From the NCBI GenBank assembly GCA_021159015.1, contig JAGGSQ010000052.1:1-35019 (forward strand): a stretch of DNA of 35,019 bases. The letters run 5' to 3'. Positions within the stretch are counted from its first letter, which is position 1. Each line of letters opens with the position of its first letter. The notes beneath the pieces were generated by a model. It worked only from the letters and a program-made list of their open reading frames with translations, did no database searches and was not told the origin of the DNA. The position numbers were made by a program, and so were the translations under genes. The stretch comes from Candidatus Omnitrophota bacterium. GTDB lineage: Bacteria > Omnitrophota > Gorgyraeia > Duberdicusellales > Duberdicusellaceae. Below, in pieces: positions 1 to 7,876 of the stretch.

Positions 1-48
1 TTTATCAATTTAGCAATTTAGCAGTTTATCAGTTTATCAATTTATCAG
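1..48. repeat. 8-bp tandem repeat, TTTATCAR-like, about 6 imperfect copies
   Basis: Direct reading: tttatcaa tttagcaa tttagcag tttatcag tttatcaa tttatcag. It overlaps the stop codon (37-39) of the radical SAM ORF. Confidence 0.8.
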
Positions 49-1164
49 TTTGACATTCATCTGCTCTGCTGTGGCTTTTGCCAGTTCACAATAATAAGCA
101 ACAGGGGCCTCTTCATCACCTGTCTCTAAATACGCCCTTGCTGGGCAGTGATAGCAAATAGCCCTTAAAGGGCAATCCTTACATTTAGAATCTGTCTTAA
201 ACTTTTCTTTTAAAAGTTGAGGAAAACGCTTATAGAAACCTTCTCTAAATGATTCTTTCTTTAAATCAGAACTGAATTTTTCACTGAATTGACAGAATTT
301 CAGTATTCCATAGGGATTGATAAAAAATTGACTCATCCAGGCATTACAGCGATAAAGAAATTCTCTATCTCTATTTAAATCAGGAAAACCTGCTTTTAAT
401 CCATTTTGGTATTCTTCCCAAATTTCCGGGTCCTTTTTTCTAAGCTCCAACAACTCCTCAGGAGAAAGTCTAAATTCAGTGGGAGTTTTATCGCCATTTA
501 ATCTGGGATATATCATGGGGTCGTACTTGAAATAGTATCTATTCTTTGAAGGTTTACCTAAGAGTTCTTGCGCCCATCTTTTTATTTTAGCAATCTCATT
601 TTTATTCTGTTTAAGGCAATTGGACTTCAAAATTAAAGGTAATTTTTTTTCTTTCAATTTTTTAATATTTTCTATAACTTTTTCAAATGAGCCTTCCACT
701 TGAGTAATCGCTTCGTAGGCGCTTTTGGTTATCCCATTCAAAGTAATCTCTATGGAATAAGGAGGAGATTTTACCAAATAATCAATAATCTTATCTGTAA
801 AAAGTGTACCATTGGTAAATAAGGTAATGATAAACCCTTTGTTTCTGGCATAAGCATAAATCTTCAAGAAATCGTCTCTGATTAAAGGCTCTCCTCCAGT
901 AAAAGTGAGCCACAAACAGCCTTCTTTGTGGATTTCATCCAGAATTTCTTTCCACTCTTTAGTTGTTAATTCTCGGTTCTCTAACGTGTGACGTGTGACG
1001 TGTGACGTGTGACGTGTTGTATGTTTCCCCTCACTTCCTTTACAATAACAGTGAACGCAATTCAGATTACATCTATAGGTAAGTTCAATCTGACTATTTA
1101 AAGGATACTGGTCTTTTTTATTAGCTAAATTCCCATAGAAATGACCTCCGCTTATCTCTTCCAT
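37..1164 (-). CDS. Radical SAM/SPASM-domain peptide-modifying enzyme
   Basis: CNLNCVHC (CxxxCxxC), GGEPLIRDDF, and a C-terminal Cys cluster (CNAW, CQFSEKF, CKDCPLRAICYHCPARAY) typical of SPASM proteins. ORF track starts at 1233; the MEEISGG start at 1164 with an upstream purine-rich ggggaagag is more likely. Confidence 0.9.
   Translation of the reverse strand: MEEISGGHFYGNLANKKDQYPLNSQIELTYRCNLNCVHCYCKGSEGKHTTRHTSHVTRHTLENRELTTKEWKEILDEIHKEGCLWLTFTGGEPLIRDDFLKIYAYARNKGFIITLFTNGTLFTDKIIDYLVKSPPYSIEITLNGITKSAYEAITQVEGSFEKVIENIKKLKEKKLPLILKSNCLKQNKNEIAKIKRWAQELLGKPSKNRYYFKYDPMIYPRLNGDKTPTEFRLSPEELLELRKKDPEIWEEYQNGLKAGFPDLNRDREFLYRCNAWMSQFFINPYGILKFCQFSEKFSSDLKKESFREGFYKRFPQLLKEKFKTDSKCKDCPLRAICYHCPARAYLETGDEEAPVAYYCELAKATAEQMNVKLIN
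984..1017. repeat. 7-bp tandem repeat (ACGTGTG), 4 perfect copies plus a partial fifth
   Basis: Direct reading: acgtgtg x4 then acgtgt. It lies inside the radical SAM ORF and encodes TRHTSHVTRHT. Confidence 0.95.
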
Positions 1165-1216
1165 TACTCTTCCCCTGTAGTATAGTAGTATGGAATCACC
1201 AAAAAATAAAAAAGAC

Positions 1217-1462
1217 CTAAGAAGAAACCACACTGGAAGAAGCAGAGATAGACCATCCTGGGGAACTGAAAGTAGTGACTAAATACTTATCAGGACCCGC
1301 ACTACAAAAATGGCTATTTCTTGAAAGAGCAAGTCTATATCTTCCCCCCGGAGTGGCATGTATCGTTCTACCCGCCCAATAACAAGTACACCACAACACC
1401 GCCTGCTCAGGATTGAGTTTAATTCTGGTAACTCTGGGTCTGAATTTTGGTTTTCTTCCCAT
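1217..1462 (-). CDS. Candidate RiPP precursor peptide (81 aa)
   Basis: Strong SD (AAAAGGAGGT, 1471-1480) 8 bp before ATG. Leader-like segment GRKPKFRPRVTRIKLNPEQAVL followed by WCTCYWAGRTIHATPGGRY and a Ser/Gly/Cys-containing tail. Lies between a PqqD-like gene and a radical SAM gene on the same strand. Confidence 0.65.
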   Translation of the reverse strand: MGRKPKFRPRVTRIKLNPEQAVLWCTCYWAGRTIHATPGGRYRLALSRNSHFCSAGPDKYLVTTFSSPGWSISASSSVVSS

Positions 1463-1552
1463 AACTTAACACCTCCTTTTTTGTTCTACTCCTTATATTT
1501 CAAGAAGTTTTTGCACTTTTTAGTATGGAATGCGTATATAAGGTTTACCAAT

Positions 1553-1834
1553 TCAAACAAGTGCTTTTATCTCCTTCAAATCATTTAAAAATTGCAAAAG
1601 TTCTTTCTCTACCTCCTCAGGTGTGGCACCAAATCTTTTTAGAATCTCCTTCTTAATCTCATCCAATGTTTTCTTCCCATCAATCAGATTCCATACCGTC
1701 TGTCCTACTTTATTTAAGGTATAGATATAGTCGGCCTCCTCAGATGTCTTATAAATAGGGATTAAAATTGTCTCATCTTCAATCACCCTCATCACAAAAT
1801 CTGGATTCCTTTTTAGAACTAAACTGTTGTCCAT
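1553..1834 (-). CDS. PqqD-like RiPP recognition element protein
   Basis: 93 aa with the PqqD pattern: YTLNKVGQTVWNLIDGKKTLDEIKKEILKRFGATPEEVEKELLQFLNDL. Confidence 0.85.
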   Translation of the reverse strand: MDNSLVLKRNPDFVMRVIEDETILIPIYKTSEEADYIYTLNKVGQTVWNLIDGKKTLDEIKKEILKRFGATPEEVEKELLQFLNDLKEIKALV

Positions 1835-1864
1835 CTCTATCCCCCTTTCAATAATTTAGCTATC

Positions 1865-2268
1865 TTAAGACCTACTCTTAAAAGGATTCAGCATAACAAT
1901 AACACGATTAATAAATTGCTGATACTTTATGGTAAGATTTTTAATATGATTTTTCCTTAAGATAGCTATGACTCTTCCTTTAACCATATCCTTACTTACA
2001 AGCTCAATTGATTTTGAATTATCACCTCACTATAAAGCAAATATCTCTGTTTACCCTTAATCTTTTTTACCAAGCGATGGCAAACCAGTTGGTTACTCTT
2101 AACATATAGAATTATATCACCTATTTTTAAATCTTTAAAGGAGGTTTTCTTAACTATCAGCTTATCCTTTGACCTTAAAAATGGCCACATATTAAAACCT
2201 GTCGCTTCGAAAAAAAATAAATCTGGAGATTCCTGCTTTAAAGCCATAATCTTATCTCTCTGTGTCAT
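1865..2268 (-). pseudogene. S24/S26 signal-peptidase-like protein, frameshifted and lacking the catalytic Ser
   Basis: ATGFNMWPFLRSKDKLIVKKTSFKDLKIGDIILYVKSNQLVCHRLVKKIKGKQRYLL matches the S26 pattern GxSMxPxL...GDIVxY...HRV. The ORF stops at 1996, but the next frame continues GDNSKSIELVSKDMVKGRVIAILRKN to about 1865. Exact start (2304, 2268 or 2247) unresolved. Confidence 0.65.
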
Positions 2269-3826
2269 CTTTAACTTTGAATATACGAATTGCTGCAAGA
2301 CCATTGGGATAATAAATAGTTTTAATCGGTGTTGTCTCAGGATGGTTAATTTTAAAGTGTTTCCACAGCCAACTAAATTCGCCTCCTCGATAATCCTCGG
2401 GGTGGGATTCTGGCGCCCAGACTATATAATAAACACCTTTCCTATGCTGTCCTATCTGTCTTTTTGGTCCACCATAAAACTCATCCCCTATAGCAGTATT
2501 AAACAGATAATAATTAAGGTAATATGTGTAGTGGCTCCATTGATGAATCGGTTATTATCCCATAATTCTTAATATCAGGAACTCGGCTTAAATACTGAGC
2601 TGCTTCTTTACAGCCATAACTATTAAATCGGCATTCTTCCAGGTTAAAAGGTGCAATTTGATAATAATGCACTATTTGAAAGACCTCTGTAAAGATTAGC
2701 CCCGTACAAAGAAAGATTCCTGTAAAAAACAATAATCTACACTTAAAGAAAGCCTTTTTTATAGCGTAGTTAAATATCTCTGCGAAAAGTTTAGCTATTA
2801 CAATCAAAAAAGGTACTAAAATAATAATATATCTGGCTTGAAAAAATTTTACACCTGAAATAGCACCTAAACCACCTAAACCTAACCAGATTAAAAGAAT
2901 TTTATCTGAAACTTCTCTGCGACAGAAAGAAATAAATATTGAAAACAAAACAATGAGAAGTGTCGTCCTACTTATTAACAACGGAGAATTCAGAGCTTTA
3001 CCATAGAGAACAGAACCAGACGAATTAAAAAATAGGGCTTTAAATACTACGGGGCTATTATTTTTGAAATTTATCAATGACTTAATAAAAAAACAGCCAG
3101 AGTATCCTTAAAAGGTTCATCCTGATAGTACAAACGGTAAACCTTTCCTAAATATTGGTTATTTGACCTGTTATTTGCAAAAATATGAGTGGAGATAAAA
3201 TTACAAGAAATATCAATATACCTAATAAAAATACTCCTGGTCTAAGCCAATAAAGTTCTTTTCTTAAAAACACTAATGTTACCAAAAAAATGGGAACAAA
3301 AAGTAAGGAAGCCTGATAGGTATAGAATGAACCCACACTAAGAAAAAGGCAGGAAAGCAAAAACCATAAATTGCTTTTTTTGTTAATAGACTTAACCAAA
3401 GATAAAAAAATTAAACATCCCAAAAGAGGTGTTTCAATCGTAGCCGCTCCTACTCTACTTTGAATTATATGCCAGGGTAAAAAACACAGTAACAGCGCAG
3501 ATATTAGTCTTGCTCTTTCCCCATACATCTTTTTTGTTAACATATAAATCAGGATAACCGTGAATACGCCAATTAAAACTGAGGGCATACGAATGATATA
3601 TATAGGATCAGAAAAAATCTTGTTTGTAAAAAAGTTAAGTAACTAAAGAAAGGCCGGATATATCCATGAAAACAAGAAACCGGAATACCCATAAATTTAT
3701 CAAAATTGCTTAAGGAACCAATAGTCCATGTTGCTTCATCGTGATTAAGAGGAAAAAGTGTTAAGTTATATGCTCTAATAAAAAAGATAAAACAAAGATA
3801 AAACACAGTAATACTTTAAATCTCAT
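2252..3826 (-). pseudogene. GT39 / PMT-like (dolichyl-phosphate-mannose-type) membrane glycosyltransferase, multiply frameshifted
   Basis: Three consecutive minus-strand ORFs (3573-3806, 3148-3588, 2514-3077) give one protein: FPLNHDEATW N-terminus, multi-TM middle, then an unlisted frame GVYYIVWAPESHPEDYRGGEFSWLWKHFKINHPETTPIKTIYYPNGLAAIRIFKVKDDTER* ending at 2252. The ATG at 3826 overlaps the TGA of the upstream GT9 gene. Confidence 0.75.
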
Positions 3827-5040
3827 CTCTCCTCTATAGACAAAATAGACTTCATTGCCTTATAAACTTCATCTGGTCTAATCATCTTCAAACACCTGTT
3901 ATTTTTGCAAGCAGAAGAGCGATGATTAAAAATAGAAAAACAAGGAGAACAGATAAGATTTATATATATTACATAAGTCTCTCCTAAAGGAGCAAAAACA
4001 ATAGGACTTTCCGGTCCAAATATAACAAATTTTTTTATTGGAGTTAACGAAGCCAGATGAGCTAAACCACAATCATAGGTAATCAAAACCTCAGCTATAG
4101 CAAAAAGAATTAACAATTCTGAAAGAGTAGTTTTTCCGTTGAGATTTATACAACGGTTACTATTAATAGCCTCACAAAATCTCTTTGCCTTATGGGAGAA
4201 ATCTGCTTTTCCTACAACAACAATAAAATTTCTATCGTTCTCTAATATTCTTCTACAGAGAACAATAAAATTCTCTAATGGCCATTCTCTTAAAGGAAGG
4301 GTACCCTCTCCTGGATTAACAAGAAACAATTTTGCTCCTCTGTTTATCCCTAAATTTTGTAATTTCTTTAACATTCTTTCTTTTTTCTCCTCAGAGACAA
4401 TAAACTCAGGCAAACTAACTTCTTCTCTATTAATAACTCTTTTTAAGTCCGGGGTATCTTTCCTATCAAATTCAACTACTTGCAAAAAAGACAGAAAAGA
4501 TTTACTTATATGAATCATAGGATTGTACTGAATCTTGTGAGTCAATAAATTCCCTCGATATAAACCTTCAAGGGCATAATGATAAAACCCAATTCTTCTT
4601 TTCGCTCCTATCACAAAAGAAAATAAAACTGTAAAACGAGAAAAAAATTCTAAATCAAAAGCAACATCTATATTTTCTTTTCTCAATTTTTTTACCGCTC
4701 TTAAGGTATCTAAAACAAATAAGCAGACTGTGCTCTTCCTTATAGTCAATATCTTATCTGTAGAGATAATTCTCAATATCTCTAGAAGGGCTTTGTTTTC
4801 TTTAAAGCTAAGAAAGAAAACATCCGCTCGAGGGTATTTCTCTTTAAAATGTTTAATTAAAGGATAACTTAAAATAATACTTCCCATCTCTGACAATTTA
4901 ATAAATAACACCTTAGCTACTTCTTTCTCTTTCTTCTCTCGATAAGAAAATAATTTCCAAATATAGTTTATACCGCTAAATAGAAAACACAGAGGGATAC
5001 CTATCCAATAGTCTATTTTTTTCATGAATTCAATAGTCAT
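3823..5040 (-). CDS. Glycosyltransferase family 9 (LPS heptosyltransferase-like)
   Basis: 405 aa; FLVNPGEGTLPLREWPLENFIVLCRRIL, NLNGKTTLSELLILFAIAEVLITYDCGLAHLASL and FGPESP are GT9 motifs. Confidence 0.85.
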   Translation of the reverse strand: MTIEFMKKIDYWIGIPLCFLFSGINYIWKLFSYREKKEKEVAKVLFIKLSEMGSIILSYPLIKHFKEKYPRADVFFLSFKENKALLEILRIISTDKILTIRKSTVCLFVLDTLRAVKKLRKENIDVAFDLEFFSRFTVLFSFVIGAKRRIGFYHYALEGLYRGNLLTHKIQYNPMIHISKSFLSFLQVVEFDRKDTPDLKRVINREEVSLPEFIVSEEKKERMLKKLQNLGINRGAKLFLVNPGEGTLPLREWPLENFIVLCRRILENDRNFIVVVGKADFSHKAKRFCEAINSNRCINLNGKTTLSELLILFAIAEVLITYDCGLAHLASLTPIKKFVIFGPESPIVFAPLGETYVIYINLICSPCFSIFNHRSSACKNNRCLKMIRPDEVYKAMKSILSIEER

Positions 5041-5044
5041 CTTA

Positions 5045-5735
5045 TTTTTTTCTTCAAGGATTCTGAGATTGCTCTAAAAATATAGAAAAAACGATTTCGA
5101 TAAAAAAATCCTGTTTTTTTATCGTAAGGTTTAAGCCCATAGAATTTAGCAAACTGTTCTTGGAGGATGTTTAAAATATACTTTATTAGTTCTCCCAAAG
5201 ATCATAAAGAAGAAAATGGGACTTAAGATAAAGATTTTTAATTCTGCAAACTTTTTATAGAAAAAGTATTCCTCCTTATAAAATTTTGTATACTCTTTTT
5301 CTCCCAGAAGATAATCTTAACTCTTTCCATATTGCTGACGGAGCATCAACTTCTGAAAGAAATTTAGCTTGATAAAGGATAAAAAATAAAGCTGCATAAA
5401 GGCTGTATTTTCTACTTGTATTTAAACAATAATCTCAGTCAAAATGATAAGCATATTTATAATACTACATCATATGCATTTTTAAGACAGAGCGTTCTAC
5501 CATAGCGGCGATTATGTAAAACTAAACTAAAGAGTGCATCTTCCAGGGAAAAGTAATTTTATTAATTTCCCGTCTATATCAACTTCTCACTCTCTCTGCC
5601 AGATCTCTACTAAAATCGTACGACTCTTTCTTTTAAAATCAAGCCCCTAATGCAATTCCACAAAAGGCAATCTTCTCCTCTTCCCATAAAAGGCAAAATG
5701 ACACTGATTATTCTTCCAATAATTTTCCTTATAGT
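5045..5735 (-). pseudogene. Degraded coding remnant, family not identified
   Basis: No intact ORF, but minus-strand frames keep protein-like segments: EEEKIAFCGIALGA, DFSRDLAERV, LYAALFFILYQAKFLSEVDAPSAIWKELRLSSGRK, LGELIKYILNILQEQFAKFYGLKPYDKKTGFFYRNRFFYIFRAISESLKKKI, interrupted by stops and frameshifts. Confidence 0.5.
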
Positions 5736-6850
5736 TAACCATCCTTTTTGTCTATCATTCCTGCAATCACAAACCAAACAAAACTAAGCTGGAATACGTA
5801 AAAGTCAATATCTATAAGATTGTGCAGAAGAAAAAACAAATTAGTAAGAAAAAGAATCAGAGAAAGACTGCCTGTGCTATTAAATGCCGCTCTGGCGCTT
5901 GTCTTTAGAATATATACGACAAAGGCAGTAAAGCCTAAAAACCCCAGAATTCCATAGTCAAGCCACATCTGCAAAAACACGTTGTGGCAGTACATAATAC
6001 CAGTATAAAGATAATAACCCCCTGCACCGCAGCCTGTCAAAGGATAGCGGGCGATAAGCAGAAATGCTCTCTGCCAGAAATGCAGCCTCTGCCAGAAAGA
6101 AAAAGAAGGCGTAGCTATGACAACAGAGTTTTGACGCAGGATAAATATAAAAAATATTACCAAGAAAGCAGCAAGAAGAAAAAAAACAAACTGCACCTTA
6201 GCCTTTCTTTTCGTAAGCAGTAAGTAAACACTTAAGACAACGCTCAGGCAGAATAAAGCACCTAAGGAACGGCTCAAAATAACCAAAGACATAAAAACTA
6301 CACCCAGAATAACCTGCCAAACTTTTTCTCTTTCCTTATAACTTACTCCCAGATTAAGGATAAAAGCTAAAGACATAAAAGACCCTAAGGTATTGGGCAA
6401 AAGAAAAGGGAAAAAGGCGCGGTTCTGGCGCAGGAAGTATTCAGCAAAAGGATTGTTTATATTAGACTCCCTTAAGTAAGAAAGAATATGCCCTTTGCCA
6501 ATGAAAAAGGCATAGAAAGAAACCAAAGAAACCAAAAAGGAAGAGAAAACCAAGGCGCGCATTATCTTTTGACTATCCAAAGACCTGCCTATTATAAAGC
6601 TCAGAAAACCAAAAACAAATATATAGTACTGGCGCCAGAAAATAATACGGCTGGGTGAGAAGGAAAGAGAAAACAATAAATAGAGAGAAGCCAGAGAAAA
6701 AAGCAATAATACTTTTGCGTTTACTCTCAATTGTCTTCTCATAAGGAGTATCAAAAAGAAGAGGAAAAAGCCTACTGACCAAATCTGACTAAAAACAGGA
6801 AAGGCCCATTTATTAATGAGAAAACGCGTGGCAAAGAGGAGATTAAGCAT
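5735..6850 (-). CDS. O-antigen ligase / polymerase-like multi-TM protein
   Basis: 371 aa, many TM segments; ARYPLTGCGAGGYYLYTGIMYCHNVFLQMWLDYGILGFLGF is typical of Wzy_C/O-antigen ligase. Confidence 0.8.
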   Translation of the reverse strand: MLNLLFATRFLINKWAFPVFSQIWSVGFFLFFLILLMRRQLRVNAKVLLLFSLASLYLLFSLSFSPSRIIFWRQYYIFVFGFLSFIIGRSLDSQKIMRALVFSSFLVSLVSFYAFFIGKGHILSYLRESNINNPFAEYFLRQNRAFFPFLLPNTLGSFMSLAFILNLGVSYKEREKVWQVILGVVFMSLVILSRSLGALFCLSVVLSVYLLLTKRKAKVQFVFFLLAAFLVIFFIFILRQNSVVIATPSFSFWQRLHFWQRAFLLIARYPLTGCGAGGYYLYTGIMYCHNVFLQMWLDYGILGFLGFTAFVVYILKTSARAAFNSTGSLSLILFLTNLFFLLHNLIDIDFYVFQLSFVWFVIAGMIDKKDG

Positions 6851-6859
6851 TGATAACTA

Positions 6860-7876
6860 CTATGAAAGAAAACTTATCTTTTGGGAAGACTGCACTACCT
6901 CTCCGATAATAAAGACATCTATATCATTATCATTTTTCAAGCTACTTAGCACTCTTTGAGCTTGTTTCTTATCAACTATTAAAACCATCCCTATGCCCAT
7001 ATTAAAGACCGCATACATCTCTTTCTCGCTAATATTACCTTCTTTCTGGATAAAGCGAAAAATTTCAGGAACTGGCCAGCTTCTTTTATCTACTACAAAT
7101 CCCAAACCTTCCGGCAAAAGCTTGGTGAGCTTGTTATAAAAAGCTCCCCCTGTTATGTGAGCAATGCCCTTTACCACAAGAGTACCCTTATTAAATCTTG
7201 CCAACAACCTTCTTACTGTTTTTACATAAATCCGTGTAGGTTCAAGCAGTTCTTCCGCATAGCTTCTTATTTGCTTTCGGCTAAGTACTTTCCTTACGAG
7301 AGAAAAACCATTGGAATGAAGTCCGGAAGAAGAAAGCCCTAGCAACAAATCTCCTTTTTTTATTTTATGCCCATCTACTATCTCTTTTTTCTCTACTACT
7401 CCCACACAAAATCCCGCCAGATCATACTCTCCCCTTTTATATACCCCCGGCATTTCCGCTGTTTCCCCTCCTAAAAGCACACATTTCGCCTCCTTAAGTC
7501 CTTTATATATCCCTTCTACAATATCTCCCAACACGCCTAAATTAAGCTTGCCACAGGCAATATAATCAAGAAAAAATAAAGGAGCGGCCCCACAGCAGAC
7601 AATATCATTTACATTCATCGCTACCAAATCAATTCCTATAGTATTATGTTTTCCCAGAGCTTGCGCTAACTTGAGTTTCGTCCCTACGCCATCGCAGCTA
7701 CACACCAGATAAGGATGTTTTCTTTTTTTAATAAAGCCGCCATCAAAAAATGTCGCAAAAGCGCGTAGGCGAGGATTCTGAGGCATAAACTTCCTTATCT
7801 CTCTCACAAATCTTTCTGCTGCCTCTACATCTACACCGCTCTGACGATAACTGGTTTTCTTTACTTTCCGAGGCAT
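6860..7876 (-). CDS. purM: Phosphoribosylformylglycinamidine cyclo-ligase
   Basis: SYRQSGVDVEAAERFV, CDGVGTKLKLA, GGETAEMPGVY, GLSSSGLHSNGFSLVRK, GIAHITGGAFYNKL. Confidence 0.97.
   Translation of the reverse strand: MPRKVKKTSYRQSGVDVEAAERFVREIRKFMPQNPRLRAFATFFDGGFIKKRKHPYLVCSCDGVGTKLKLAQALGKHNTIGIDLVAMNVNDIVCCGAAPLFFLDYIACGKLNLGVLGDIVEGIYKGLKEAKCVLLGGETAEMPGVYKRGEYDLAGFCVGVVEKKEIVDGHKIKKGDLLLGLSSSGLHSNGFSLVRKVLSRKQIRSYAEELLEPTRIYVKTVRRLLARFNKGTLVVKGIAHITGGAFYNKLTKLLPEGLGFVVDKRSWPVPEIFRFIQKEGNISEKEMYAVFNMGIGMVLIVDKKQAQRVLSSLKNDNDIDVFIIGEVVQSSQKISFLS

Noticed and set aside
1358-1588. Plus-strand 76-aa ORF
   Set aside because: Opposite the precursor-like gene; no domain, no convincing SD, and the antisense ORF has a strong SD and context.
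1857-1968. Perfect 13-bp inverted repeat TAGCTATCTTAAG ... CTTAAGATAGCTA separated by 86 bp
   Set aside because: Too short and too far apart for a clear terminator or mobile element; one arm lies in the peptidase remnant. Could be chance; a genome-wide search would decide.
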